From assembly GCA_022560025.1 (NCBI GenBank), contig JAFISE010000010.1:277009-341008 (forward strand): a DNA stretch of 64,000 nt. Reading direction: 5' to 3'. Shown here in pieces: positions 10,485 to 23,054 of this stretch (positions are counted from its first letter, which is position 1; every line of letters begins with the position of its first letter). Below the pieces are notes generated by a model that was given only the letters and a program-made list of their open reading frames with translations, ran no database searches and was not told where the DNA came from. The DNA comes from Stagonosporopsis chrysanthemi. Taxonomy: Eukaryota > Ascomycota > Dothideomycetes > Pleosporales > Didymellaceae. Position numbers and translations under genes: made by a program.

Positions 10485-13477
10485 ATGTCCACCAGTCTCC
10501 ATCAATACCCGCCGGGCTTCAGCCTTCTCCACACACCGAACGCTGTCAGTCCGCAAGAACACCACAATCTACTCGCACAGCACACTGGGCCTTCGCAAAC
10601 AGATTCGTTGCATTATGGAACACTGCGATTCCATCAGCGTTCGGATGTTACTTTGAATGGCAATGTTGTGGGTAAGCCTTCTCGCTTGCCTTACGCCAAC
10701 GGACCGTTAGCTGCAGCTCCCCGCATCCACCGAGGTACGATGCTCCACGAACGATCAGGCCGGGCGTCAGGACCTGTGCGACGACGGATCAGCAGAGCAT
10801 GCGATCAATGCAATCAATTGAGAACGAAATGCGATGGGCAGAAACGTATTTTGCACCCTAATCGCTCTTGACAAACCTGAGCTAACTTTGACAGCTTGCT
10901 CCCACTGTATAGGTAACAACAACGGCTGCAGAACTCGGCTCGAGTGTTGAGTACAGACAAACAGTGTAGCTAACAATCGTTCAGAGTTTGGATTGACCTG
11001 TGCGTATCTGCGTGAACGCAAGAAACGTGGGAAAGCCTCACGCAAGGAGATTGCCCAGCAACAGGCTGCCGCAGCGGCATCGTCCGCTAAGCCAACACGA
11101 ACAAGTGAAGAGCCAACCATTGCAACGCCGCAATCACAGGGGACTACTTCTGAACAAGCGTACAACACAAGCCCTTCCCCATCTAGCAACCAGTCAACCT
11201 TTGCAGCGCCGCTCGTACCCAGTCGCTCCAACAGTCTGGCAACGACAGGTTCGAGGAAACCAACGCAACTCTACTCAGGCCGCACTATGAGTCTTAGTGC
11301 CATTGACTCGGTCACGGGAGAAGGTATGCAACGTGTCGCTGATCAAACGCAACCTCCGCAGCCGTCTCGTATCCAAACACATGGGCTACCGCAGCACGGA
11401 TTCGCCGCTGCCCACAACTTTCAACAAAACCTTGCGTATCAGTCACCTCATGGCGTTATGCAGCAGGGCATGCATCCGCCGGTTATTTCTAACGATGCCT
11501 CTATAGAATTCGCAGGTCATCCTCGCATGGCGTATATGGCGCAATCTCTTCCTGAGGATGTACCACATCTGGACTTCGCTACCCACTCGCCCCTGTCCGG
11601 ATCTCCAACTTGGATGCTGCCTTCACCGTCTACTACACTCTACTCTGGCGGCACCCGTTCTAGATCGAGCCAGCTCCTTCGCTACCCTGTTCTTGAGCCC
11701 GTAGTTCCGTACCTCGCAAACATCATGCCTCTGTCATTGGCATGCGACCTCCTCGAGCTTTACTTCGAAAGTTCGTCATCGTTGTACATGCAGCCGACCT
11801 CTCCTTATGTTCTTGGCCATGTTTTTCGGAAGAACTCGTTCCTCAGAAGAGACAATCCACGTGACTGCAGCCCGGCCTTGTTAGCGAGCATGCTTTGGAT
11901 TGGATGCCTGACCAGCGAATCGTCATACTTAGCATCCACTCCAATGGCTAGGACACAGATGTCAGAGAAGTTAGTCAACCTTACCATTAGCCTACTCAAG
12001 CCACTCGTACATCAAACTCCGGTGGCATCTAATCATGATCCCAACATATACAACCATGCTGGCATGGACCATGGCGTCACCATGGGTGGTTTTGGGATGC
12101 CAACACAGATCTCTGAGGAGAGTATTGGCCTTGAGATGCACTTCGGAAATCTGGACGATGTAGCAACATATGTCAATCTTGGAGTGGTGACGTCCGCTAG
12201 TGAATACAAAGCGGCTTCGTTGCGATGGTGGAACGCTGCTTGGTCCCTGGCCAGAGAAATGCGACTTAGTAAAGAGATAGTGTCGCCGCCGCCTGACCTG
12301 TACGACGAAGATACTACTGTCAATATCGAAAGCCGCAATGCTTGTACAGATATATCAGAGGAGCAACGCGAAGAGCGTAGACGTATGTGGTGGCTTCTTT
12401 ACACAATGGACCGGTATGTTCATGCCTTTCGACAAGTATTCAAAGTACTGACCCTCAAAAAGACACCTCGCCTTGTGCTACAACCGGCCTCTCTCTTTCA
12501 CAGATGTAGAGTGCTCTGGTCTTCTGCAACCATTTGACGATCATGTATGGCAATCTGGCGAATTCTTCGAGGACTCCGCTCAATCAGTACCAGATCCCAC
12601 ATTTCGCCGAAGAGGTACTGCCTTCAAATGCACCGGTCACACCTCCATATTCGAATTTTTCCTACCATTGATGACGATACTCGGTGAGATTCTGGACCTC
12701 ACGCATGCCAAGAATCACCCAAGGTTTGGCGCGAAGACAGACTGGGACGAGTATGAAACGGAAATCAGTCAGCGACTGGATGCTTACGGTCGATCGCTAC
12801 AAGAGATGCAACAGCGGGCCGTTCTTGAAGCGAACACAATTGACCCCGCCCCATCAGGCACGTCATCAAGTACCTCCAAGTCGGTGGCACAAGAGTCAAT
12901 AATGCATGCTCGAATTGTAGTGACATATGGCACCTATCTTATGCATACACTTCATGTCCTGTTAAACGGGAAGTGGGACCCAATCTCGCTCTTGGACGAC
13001 AACGACCTTTGGATATCGTCGCAAAGCTTCGTCACTGCCACTGGACACGCGGTCTCTGCAGCTGAAGCTCTAAATGAGATTCTTGAACTTGACCCAGACC
13101 TAAGCTTCATGCCCTTCTTCTTTGGAATATATCTCTTACAGGGGAGCTTCCTGCTGCTTTTGATTGCGGATAAGCTACAGGGAGAAGCAAGCCCAAATAT
13201 AGTGCGGGCATGCGAAGTGATTGTGCGCGCGCATGAAGCCTGCATTGTCACCCTGAACACGGAATACCAGGTATGTACTGCTGCTAAGCCTATGGTTCCC
13301 ACCAACCACAAGTGGCGTTATCGAGGCTAATACGGATGCCCGCAGAGAAATTTCCGCAACATCATGCTCTCGGCCCTGCAGCAGATGCGAGGAAGAGGCA
13401 TGCAGGCTTCCGTAGAACGCCGCCGGGAGATGTTGAGCTTGTATCGTTGGGGTGATGGAACCGGGCTTGCTCTCTAA
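10485..13477 (+). CDS. xlnR: Xylanolytic transcriptional activator XlnR/Xyr1
   Basis: Zn2Cys6 regulator that activates xylanase, cellulase and pentose-catabolism genes in response to xylose. Exons join(10485..10845,10895..10912,10985..12413,12463..13270,13346..13477), 915 aa, close to the usual 875-950. The zinc cluster has Cys at 106, 109, 116, 122, 125 and 132 and is split by two introns around an 18-nt exon. It is followed by the basic linker RERKKRGKASRKE and a Gln/Ala-rich stretch. The middle-homology (Fungal_trans) region includes RRRMWWLLYTMDR and LALCYNRPL; the family C-terminus LYRW-GDGTGLAL is intact. All four introns carry GTATGT/GTATTT/GTAACA donors and 49-75-bp lengths. In other fungi XlnR is itself regulated by CreA and phosphorylation (family knowledge). 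Confidence 0.96.
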
Positions 13478-16067
13478 GATGTCCGTATACGCGCAATGCT
13501 CAAACAATGTCCTTCTTAACTACGCCTCTAGCCTGAGTCGGAAGTGCGTGTACACCTCCGCCTTTGCTCTCCATATGACAGCATCCAGCATGACAGCATT
13601 GGCCCATACCACTGGGCTCAATGAGAAGATTGCGATACACGCAATGAGCAGGGTTGCCACATTTGGCTACTGATCAGCTCGGTCTCGGATCCACGGCGTG
13701 AACCTAGTTTTCTGAGCTCAAACGTCTTTGTGGTCGATCCCTAGGCTGTCACACTCATAGACGCAGAGCAAGGTTCGCAATCTTGTCGTGTCTGCAGGTC
13801 AGAACGTTCTTCTTTATCCGGTGGTACGTCACGATCCGACCCGAGTATCTGACCCTTGCCTGGTGCTCAGTGCCGCCCATCCATGCACCAGGCGATTTTT
13901 GTGAGCCGCTGAGCTGGGAGCCGCTTCGGGTTGTGCGGCAACATCCTCCGGCAGCGTCTTCGTACCGCATTCGGTTGCTTGAGGTTAGGCATAGGCCCGA
14001 TACAAAACGCTGAGTCTAGGCTTTCAGCTGGAATAGCTAAGGTAACATTAATAATTACAGGAGCGCGTTATCGGATTTTAGGCAAGACTTGGATGTTCAG
14101 CGCCTCTTCCCTAATCCTACGTCACTGTCATAAGACATTACAACCCCGAGGGCTCTCCAACACTTTGCGCCATGCTGCTTCATCTGGGACTTGTCTCGAA
14201 GTCTCCGTTAGTCTCACATCACTGCATGACAGGCGAGTGTTCGTCACTGCTATTTGGGCTAGTGGTTTTTGATAGCCAATCATCATACCGGGGTCATGCT
14301 GGTTCTAGTTACGCATCCCGTGGCTTCCACAGTTTTCAGAGATTCATCTCGTAGTTGAACTCCTGTGCAGATCTGCTGACTTCCCCCGGCGCAAACGCAT
14401 ACTTGTTGGTGGAACCTGATCGCCCACAGTGAACAAGAACCTGTACACGGTTTCATGCATATCGATCTGACTTGCAATGACCTGATCCGTAGTGAGAAAG
14501 TGCGGCTTTGTACGGACGAAGTTGTGCCAGTGTTATCGAGTCCTGGATCATTGTTGGATTTCCCATTGCGCTATCCTTATTGCTATGTTGAGGGTGGCCA
14601 ACAAACAGTGTGGGCGCTTCCCGGGGCAAACTTACAGCGGTCAACCACTTAGTAGCAATCGCATGTTCTAACAGGGTGACCGTAGACTCCATGTCGGGAA
14701 GGTCATCACGAGATGACGCGAAGTCGGCAGCGGATGCAGCAGCTATGTCTTTATCAAGGTGAGTCTGCACTGTCGCAATCCAGGCGCTTGCTAGATCGTG
14801 GGGTCGTAGTGCAACAGCGGCTCTTACGAAGCTACCCAATCTTGTCGGCGCCACACAGAACCAGGTCAAGCGACCGACACAGATTGAGGTCTTGGAGCAA
14901 GCTCTAGAGAACACAAAATGCTCTTGTGAAGGGGAGTTTATGAAGCGACCACGTGTGAAATTGTACGTGCATCGACCACTAGCCGGCCACCCTCATACTG
15001 CGTGTAGTTGATCACTGATCAAAAAGGACACTAAGGATTTAGGAGTACCATATCTGCTGGTCTGTATGGAAAGTTTCCTGGCACCCTGTCTCTTCCAAAT
15101 CTGGATAATGGACAATGACAAGGGGATTGAATTGGGGACGACCAGGAGACACCGGGAAGCCCTGCCGGCCATTTTGGGTCAGCGCAACAGAGTTCATTAA
15201 CCGGTGGACCTGGACCTAGTCGACCAGCCAAGAACTATATTATGATCGATTATAATCTCTCATTTCCCATCGATTTCAGATTTGTTGACGTATAGAAACC
15301 TTCTTGGGTCTACTGAGCCGCCTGCCTTTGGTCCGAGCCTGGGCGCGCGTGCAAAAGAAGGATGCACATTTTCCCGCGGCTCCACTGATGTCGCACCACC
15401 ACAATTCCTTCAGAGGCACTGGAAGTTCGGTTGTTGTCTTCTCCGCCGGATCAGTTGAGACTGCGTGACTGTATGCTTGCTATAGCGTACATATCAGGTA
15501 ATGAACAATCAGGTGGTACCAGCGTAAGAAAGTGCCCGGCTTCGAGGTTTCTACAAGCAGCTAGTCTGTCACGCAAACTTTATTCGACGCTACTCTCACT
15601 TCCCCTTTCTCTTACCATAAGTTGTGTTTGACGAACTGTGATCATGAGTATCTAAGTCGTTCTTGGTGACGAGCTTGGTTCAGTTTGAGGGCCACGGTCT
15701 TTGGCATGAATACGGAAAGTTGACGTTTCGGAATTCGTCATGAACCGCCGCAGCTTGAGTGACTACTGTAGTGTTTTCCAATCTGCACTCTTCTGAAGCT
15801 TTGTGGTCAAATATAGATCGGTCATTCTGCGCTTGAACGTGGGCACAGATACTTGACTTGTAGCGCTACTGGCTAAACCACTACTTGTCTCTATGTACAA
15901 ATCGACGTTGGCACGACTTTCGGGAAAGCAGGTGCGTGTGTTGTGATGATGGTCGTAGAATACAGACAACGAAGGACGTGTCACAGACGCGTCGACCGAG
16001 CTTTTCCCGAACCCTTGGCCAAGTCGAATTCTAACACCACTGATCGGACTCTTCAACTGCTACCGTC
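13478..16067. other. Intergenic between xlnR and Zn2Cys6 gene
   Basis: 2.6 kb without a supported gene. The longest open frame is on the minus strand, 14453-14914 (153 codons from a GTG, no early ATG, first Met deep inside). It has protein-like composition in its first half (LRPHDLASAWIATVQTHLDK) but no recognised family and no clear splice partners; it may be a gene remnant. The 3' part is the promoter of the next regulator. Confidence 0.4.
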
Positions 16068-18216
16068 ATGCCAAAATCGGTGCGCAACCGGCGATGTACG
16101 TCAAGCAGTCATCCCAACGATCCAACTCCTATTCAAATAAGGCCTACTAAGTCTGTCGCGTAAGCAACGAGAGTAAATTCTGCTAGGTGGCGGCTGACCC
16201 TTATCCGCAAGCTGCCAACGATGCCATGCACGCAAGGTGAAGTGCACAGGGGGTCAACCTTGCTCAAACTGTTGTGATGCGAATGTTCCGGACACCTGTG
16301 CTTATCCCGTTCGTGATCGACAGGTCAAGTACAGTCAACAGTAGGCAAAATAGTCTACTTCACCCAAATGTAGTATTGACTCATCTAGATTTGTCGAGGA
16401 TCTTTTGCGGGAAAATGAGCGATTGCGCACCACAGATCCAACTGTACCATCTGATGCAACTAGTATGCGTCAGATCAATGGAGCAGACCACCAGGAAACC
16501 ATACAGAATCCTCTTGTTGAAGACCGGGCTCAAGGATGGTTCTTTCCAATGTCATCCCTTGACATGCCTATACACATTAGCGAAGCCGCTGATGCAGCCT
16601 TTGCAACACGATTTCGTGAAACTTTAACTCCACTTAGCGTACACATCCCACGAACGAGCTATGTGCGGGACGAATCTCTAGTGGTTCTTTCCGAGTCTCG
16701 ACTTGAATGGCCAACTCCAGCAAGAGCACGCTTTCTCCTCAAAGTCGCCCTTCGCACTGTCTGCCAGTACTACCACATCGTGCTCAAGTCTTCTATCACG
16801 GAAGCATTGGAGAAAGCAATCAGCAACATAGACGATGTCGACAGGCTGATCAAATGCAAGCTTCTGGCTTTGTTTGCTCTTGGTGAAGTGTATTCTAGCC
16901 GTATCGCTGCCCAAGAAGCAAATTTTCCTGGATTGGCGTACTTTGCGCAAGCCAGGAGAATGGTCAGTATCCCTGCGGAAAGGCCGACTATGCATACAGT
17001 CGAGATTGCGTTACTCCTTGTGCTCTACTCGTACAATTTGAACCGGAGGCATACAGCATATCTACTGGCGAGTTCCGCTGTAAGACTGGGCATTGTTATG
17101 GGTCTTAACATGAACGTACCCGATGGCTTGTACTCAAATCGCGTGGCAAGAGAGCATCGCAAGAGACTATGGTGGACGACCTACGTGCTAGATCGGACGT
17201 GTTGCTCCAAGCTTGGCCATCCTGCAAGCATAGCCGACGAGGACATCATGGTTGATCTTCCAAGTAACGACAACCTGGAAGACTTGACGGACTTCGAGGA
17301 TGTTGACTACACGCGAAAGAGCATCGAGTTGGCTGGTCTGTCACAGCAAACGCGTCAACAGCTTTACTCTCGACGAAAGCATCACGTTCCTTTCTCTCAA
17401 AGAGTGCAGACGACTTTAAAAAATATCACCAAATGGATGGAGACGCTCCCGCCTCGCCTGCAATTGGACAACGACAAGGGTTGCTCGCAGCCGAACAGCA
17501 TCGTCTACCTTCACATGAGGTTCAATCAGGTGCGCCACATAACATCTCGATGGCCCTTGTACTAACTACGACAGTGCTGTATCATAGCAACACGGCCTAT
17601 TCTACTGCATCTACTACGCGTTCATTGCAAATCCTGGGCCGATACATCAATAAACCCCAAGACTGGCGTACCAGAAAGTGCTCTGACGCTCGCGGAGACA
17701 TGCATTCAATGTTCTCGGCATTCGTTCCACCTCCTGAGTGAAGCATGGATACACGGGTCATTCGCTATCTTTGACTACTTTTACACACAGTACTTGTTCT
17801 CCGCTGCTACAATACTGGCTTTGTCAAGCCTCATTGGCTCCACGCAGAGCCAAAGCGATGGAGACAGCTTCACCACCGCTGCAGACATCATTCGGCAGCT
17901 AAGCCAAAGTGGCAATTATGCGGCACGAGAATTCCGCGAACATCTTGACGCAATGGAAGAGAGTATTCAACGAGTGCGCAATAATAGTACAAATCATCAT
18001 TTCGCACAGGGATTGCCAATTACTAGCAACGAGGCAACCTTGCCATTCGCTACGCAGATGATGACTGCAGGCATGGCACTTGCTGAACCTTCACTTCAAG
18101 AGTTTTTGGCAGAAACTGATTTCGCGATAAGTGAAATTGACAATCCGAGCTTCGACCCATTACAGACGCCTTACTGGCCGGGTATCTGGGGCGGCGACGA
18201 GTGGGCGAATGGTTGA
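16068..18216 (+). CDS. Zn2Cys6 transcription factor with Fungal_trans domain
   Basis: Exons join(16068..16159,16212..16328,16389..17529,17575..18216), 663 aa; introns 52, 60 and 45 bp. The first intron interrupts the codon just before the zinc cluster, whose Cys are at 32, 35, 42, 48, 51 and 60 (CQRC-HARKVKC-TGGQPCSNC). A short leucine-containing coiled segment follows (FVEDLLRENERLR), typical of the dimerisation linker. The middle-homology domain (PF04082) is clear: AYLLASSAVRLGIVMGLN, then HRKRLWWTTYVLDRTCCSKLGHP. Target genes are unknown. The gene ends 33 bp from the stop of an MFS transporter on the other strand, a layout often seen for pathway regulators and their exporter or importer, so co-function is a reasonable but unproven inference. 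Confidence 0.9.
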
Positions 18217-18249
18217 TGTACGGAATTTCTACCTTGTTTCACTTGGGAC

Positions 18250-19983
18250 TCATTTTGGGAGCGCCTTTGGTGTTACGGCATGTAGTCGCGCTTCTACCCA
18301 GTCTTGCATCGACTCGCCTTGTCTGGCAACAGCAAAAGTCAGCAAGCCAGCGAGCACTGCCAATATTGCGCCTGATCTTGATTAGTAATGCCAATGGGAG
18401 AAAGGACCCATTCAACGCACCTATTGTTCCGGCTGGTCCGGTGCCAACAGCCTCAATCAGGGGAACCGTCAATGCACTAGATATCGCGGCGAACGAGTAC
18501 TGAACCAGATATTTACCGGCAATGACCTCTCGACGCGCTTTTGGTTTTGCTTCTGGTGCCTATCAGCCACTGATCGTACGTACTGTAAAGACGACACTTA
18601 CCCGCGCAGTATGTGTTCAGGCTCGCGAACGCAGCAAGGAGGCCAGCAGCGGTACAAAAGCTGGTCACAATAGGTAGGGCTAGCCCACCTACTGCCGTAG
18701 AGCAGTCGTCGCATTCGAGGCCCCACCCTTGCAATAGCATGAAGAATGGTATCACAACCCAAAAGGCGAGCATTCCTGCATTCAAACGATCTTGTGGGAG
18801 CCGCTCTCCGCGCTTTGCCATCCACTGCCTTACGGTCTTGTCCGAGTACCATCCACCAACGACTGTGCCAAGCAGAAAGCCTGTGGCAGGTGCGATGTAG
18901 AAGAGACCGGTCGACAGCGAGGACGTTAAACCAAAGCGAGTGCTTAGCACATGTCGGGGAGCAGCGAGGAGTGAATACTGTGTCCAGCTAAGGAAGCCGC
19001 AGCTTAAATGCTGCAGACAACTTGTTAGTAACCATGCTACCAGAATAAATAGATTTTTCATCGACTTACCGTTAAAGAGATATTTGGGTACACCATCTGC
19101 TTGAATGTGGGTAAGGGACTGAACTGCGCGACAGCATGCCACCCACTAGTGTTGAGTCCAAGTCCTGGCTTATCCAGCCTGCTCGCAGGTACAAAGAAGA
19201 ACGCAAGTACGAGTGAGAGACTGATCATCGCAACCTGCAGCCAAAGCAGATTGCGCCAGTTTGTGTACTGGATCATGAAGCCAGCAACCAACGGTCCTAT
19301 CCTGGTGTCAGAATAAAAATTACCCCGACATAAACGGGATCACACGAACCTAACGGAGGCCCAGCGATTGTACCTGCAAGGAAGAAGCCATTTGCTCTCC
19401 CACGCTGTGTTGGAGGAAAGTACTCCGCGATGATGGTCTGCCCTGCTACATGATAGAAGCAGCCTTGGAGTCCAGACAATACACGCATGGCGACGAAGAC
19501 TTTGGTTGTTGAAGCAAGCGCGGCGCCGACTGTGAAGCCGAGTAACACAATAGTACATGCAATGTACGCGACTCTTCGACCGACAATCTACGCAACAGTC
19601 AGCGACTTGAAACAATCTAGAGCACCGCTGCCACTCACACTCGCAATTGGACTCCACACCAACGCACTCAAGCCCGTTGCTAGCAGCAAGCCTGCTGTAG
19701 AGAGAGTCACGACCTGGCTTTTTGTATTTAAGTCTTCACTGATCTCCTGGCTTGCTGATAGCAAACTCGTGCTTGAGAAGCACGCCGCCAGCGAATTCCA
19801 ACTACAAGCGAACACTATGAGGCATTTTCTCCACATCGGTATGCTGTCATATAGTATCGAGGCGCGCGTCTCGACTCGGTCAAGCGTGTTCTCGGGCTGT
19901 AACACTGCTACTTCGGCCGTCATGGGCGTGCCCAAGGGTTCGGTCGGGGCGCAGCTCGCTTTTTCGGAATCGATGGGAGACAT
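18250..19983 (-). CDS. MFS transporter, DHA1-like (12 TM)
   Basis: Exons complement(join(18250..18371,18421..18552,18602..19010,19070..19296,19350..19587,19639..19983)), 490 aa, five introns of 49-59 bp. It has an acidic N-terminal tail, first TM around IVFACSWNSLAACFSSTSLL, the MFS loop GRRVAYIACTIVLLG, the antiporter-type motif C region, and motif GGWYSDKTVRQWMAKRGE between TM8 and TM9. The drug:H+ antiporter-1 type is the best fit; substrate unknown. The last exons were placed by requiring the family ending AVARQGESMQDWVEARLHA to be in frame. An upstream in-frame ATG at 20046 would add 21 residues. The gene converges on the Zn2Cys6 factor, 33 bp away. Confidence 0.88.
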
Positions 19984-20765
19984 GTTGCGAAACCGTCGAG
20001 ATGTTGAAACTGCATACCCATACCTCACTCTAGAGCAGGCCGGCATTTATATGTTCTGGGCATCAGATGCTCGCGTGCTCATTCTCGGCGTTGCGATTAT
20101 CTACGCCGACGGCGTGAGGCAGCATCCTGCCGAAGAGTGGATCTCTGCCTGCTGCAACCGCTGATATGGTCCAATGAGCGCGCTACAACCATTCAACATT
20201 GTATGAAGATGACGGCAAAAACAATTTATATGATGGAAAGGCTTACTGCTTCGCCGGGGAAAGGCTAGGAACTGCGGGTTCTTGATGAGTCTTAAGCACG
20301 CAAAGAGGAAGAGTTTTGAGCGCAACCTAGAGCAGTACTTGGTGCCTACAGGCCACAAACGTTCATTGAGCGTCTTACACCGAGTTTTCCAGCAGATGCA
20401 CATGAATTAATATCCGATTTTATAGCTCTGTTACACTCACATTAGAAGAAACTGGCAGTTGACTGCAACCTGAGCATGTGATATCAAGTCTCACACATGA
20501 TCACTTCAGTGAGACTGACCGTGGCTGTTTAGTTCAAAGGCACAGATAGGCCCAAAAGCAACGAATACCCTGGCTTGGTATTAACCTAATCCAGGTCTGA
20601 GATGCTTCCCCGTTCTTCTTTCGCGGTCCCTTTAGTGTTATCCGCTACTTTCCCTTTCTAACTCAAATGCAACTTGAATCATCACATAACTCAGAAGCGA
20701 CATAGACACCTTACAGGTTCTCACATAGTATTATTGTTTTTTGACCTCAATATGTGATGACCGTT
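19984..20765. other. Intergenic, no gene seen
   Basis: Promoter side of the MFS transporter and 3' flank of the HET-domain gene. AT-rich around 20600-20760. No ORF with splice support. Confidence 0.5.
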
Positions 20766-23054
20766 TCAAATCAAATTGACTCTATGCATCCCAGTCATCT
20801 CGTCATACTTGCCGTCGTGAGGCAGAGTCACATCACTCCTGCAGTGCTTCAATATTTCGTAGCCAGAGCCTTCTTTCGACGCAGATTTTCTCATGGCCGC
20901 CCTATCTGCGTTGGGACTCAACTTGGTAATTCCGATACGTCTGAATGTTCCTCTCTCAGGCGCCGGCTGCAAAAGTAGGCAGACAAGATATTCGTTTCTT
21001 GAGGTTCCAGCAAAGCTATCATGCGTAGCGACTGGTAAGACATATATCTGAGCGTTGCGATTGTCGATCCAATCAGCGTCGCGCCGAGGGCAGTCTAAGT
21101 ACACGTTCGTGTGGCATTCGTTGTCAAGGTCATTGCGGCCTACCGAATACCATCCAAAGCGGTTGTTGGGTATAGAAACTAAACACGCTCGACGAAGGCT
21201 ACCCCAAAGCGTGATACGAGCCTTTGAAACAATGCCAAACAGGTCGTCTTTCAATGGCTCCACGACGCAGTCTTCGATGCGGACAAGTATTCCGCGGTTG
21301 GTGGCATGAGCATATTTGATGCCGCAGCCAGTAACATCGATAGCCGCCCATGAGAAGGAGGGGGCACGATATTTAGCTGTGAAAGTCGCCGGATGCGAAA
21401 TTGTGCGACTTCCGGAGTCGAACAACGGCTCAACGTGCCACAGAAGCTGGCTGGCGAGGTGCGTACGCCACAGACCAGCAACGTATGCGCAGTTTGTTTC
21501 CTCAGATATGATTCTAGCCAATCCAGATATAGCAATCAGCTTATCCGTAGGTTCTGTGATTGCCGTCTTTGTGTAGGCAGTCACTACAGCCGCCCAGAGA
21601 TCAAAAGGTGACAATGTCACTGGCATATTGCTGGCTGACAGGTCGTTTTTCTTAATCAGTTTTTGACAGATACTTTCTATAGTCCTGGAGTGGCTTGAAT
21701 GTCGATCGAGTGTTTTTGATGCTCGCAATCCATGAGCAGCGGAGCCTCGAGCGGCGTCGCGGCAAGCACACTCCCACCCAATCTGATCTCGGCAGAAGTG
21801 TAATACTCGAGGAGACAGTAAACGTTCCTGGACCACCCAGCCACGTGTATTGACTGGCCCTTTCTCAACTTTGTTCTCCCAGAATGATGCATCGACGATC
21901 GTGCATTGTCGCGACAAAAACCGTTGTCTTTGATGTGGGCTTTGCGGGACAGCCTTCCTGTCATATGCCATGGGCAAGCCTTCGATGTTCAATTCTACTT
22001 CTTCCGCTTTGAGCAGCTCAAAATCTCCAGTGTTGAAGAGCCCGCCAGTGCTATTTACTGCGGATGTGGCAGATAGGTTCAAGTAAGTTTCGCTGTATAC
22101 CCGACCCATCACTGCAGCCTCTTTCAACCAATCATCCTCGTCTTTTTGTATGATACAAAGCGAGTCAATCCAGATGTAGTTGACTTCCCCCAAACTGGAA
22201 GCAAAGTGAATGGCATCTTGAAAAGTCTTCGGCAAATCATCGACCGGGATACCGCGAACGAAGTCGTTGTAATTGCTCCTGAGTAAGCAATGACTGACTT
22301 GACCACCCCAGCAATGCGACAGAGTCACATATTGCTTATCATCTCCTTTGAAATCTGTAAGACTGCGGTCCGCTCGGGACCAAAGCGCCGTCTCGACAAG
22401 ACGAACGACAACTTGAGGGCCATGTGAGAAGGATGTGGAGTTGCCATGTTTTGCAATTGATGCCTTCACGCTTTTAAGACTGAGGAGTCTTGTTGGATAG
22501 AAGGAGCGTGGCTGTGAAGCATAGCATCTGCAGCCCTTCAGCCACTGAGCTGCTGTGCTATAGTCCCGGGAGAGTGATGTAGTTGATAGAGTATGCGATA
22601 TTGGATGAGGCAGATCCAACGTGCGATACCTGACATGGACAGATTGTTGGTCAGGGTAGGCATGGGCTTCAGGCCGACACTCGAGACGAAAGGTGTGTCG
22701 AATAGTAGCTTCATCAAGCCTCAATTGAATCTCGAGTCGATAAGTATGGTCTAATTCCTGCAGAAAAAGAAAAGCTTTGCTGCTTAGAGAGTTTCGGGTA
22801 AGGTTCGAAAGGACAGACGTCTCATCCAGGGTAGAAGAAATTGACGCAGTGACACCTCGACGTGGCTGCGCGGCATGGCATTGTAGTTGCATCACAAGGT
22901 CTTTGAACAGCGCTCTACAGATGTAACAGTCTTGCCATACAGCTTGTTGGAACGTCTTTGCGTCCATGTGGTGTTCATATCGGATATCCAATGTTCCTTT
23001 GGCAAATCTGCCAGACTGTTGGCACAGCAAGTTTCGGCAGATGGCACAAACCAT
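20766..23054 (-). CDS. HET-domain (heterokaryon incompatibility) protein
   Basis: Single-exon gene, 762 aa from the ATG at 23054. The frame stays open to an ATG at 23285 (839 aa), but the shorter form starts with MVCAIC, the usual Cys-containing start of this family. The HET domain (PF06985) is complete: YVTLSHCWGG at about residues 242-251, then the helical DLPKTFQDAIHFASSLG block, YIWIDSLCIIQKDEDDW, and the YSETYLNLSATSA block, followed by NTRGWVVQERLLSPRVLHF. The C-terminal ~230 residues match no domain I know. HET proteins take part in non-self recognition and programmed cell death when incompatible hyphae fuse; most family members have no known partner. There is no NACHT or ankyrin part in this one. 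Frame is intact, so it is probably functional. Confidence 0.92.
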   Translation of the reverse strand: MVCAICRNLLCQQSGRFAKGTLDIRYEHHMDAKTFQQAVWQDCYICRALFKDLVMQLQCHAAQPRRGVTASISSTLDETSVLSNLTRNSLSSKAFLFLQELDHTYRLEIQLRLDEATIRHTFRLECRPEAHAYPDQQSVHVRYRTLDLPHPISHTLSTTSLSRDYSTAAQWLKGCRCYASQPRSFYPTRLLSLKSVKASIAKHGNSTSFSHGPQVVVRLVETALWSRADRSLTDFKGDDKQYVTLSHCWGGQVSHCLLRSNYNDFVRGIPVDDLPKTFQDAIHFASSLGEVNYIWIDSLCIIQKDEDDWLKEAAVMGRVYSETYLNLSATSAVNSTGGLFNTGDFELLKAEEVELNIEGLPMAYDRKAVPQSPHQRQRFLSRQCTIVDASFWENKVEKGPVNTRGWVVQERLLSPRVLHFCRDQIGWECACRDAARGSAAHGLRASKTLDRHSSHSRTIESICQKLIKKNDLSASNMPVTLSPFDLWAAVVTAYTKTAITEPTDKLIAISGLARIISEETNCAYVAGLWRTHLASQLLWHVEPLFDSGSRTISHPATFTAKYRAPSFSWAAIDVTGCGIKYAHATNRGILVRIEDCVVEPLKDDLFGIVSKARITLWGSLRRACLVSIPNNRFGWYSVGRNDLDNECHTNVYLDCPRRDADWIDNRNAQIYVLPVATHDSFAGTSRNEYLVCLLLQPAPERGTFRRIGITKLSPNADRAAMRKSASKEGSGYEILKHCRSDVTLPHDGKYDEMTGMHRVNLI

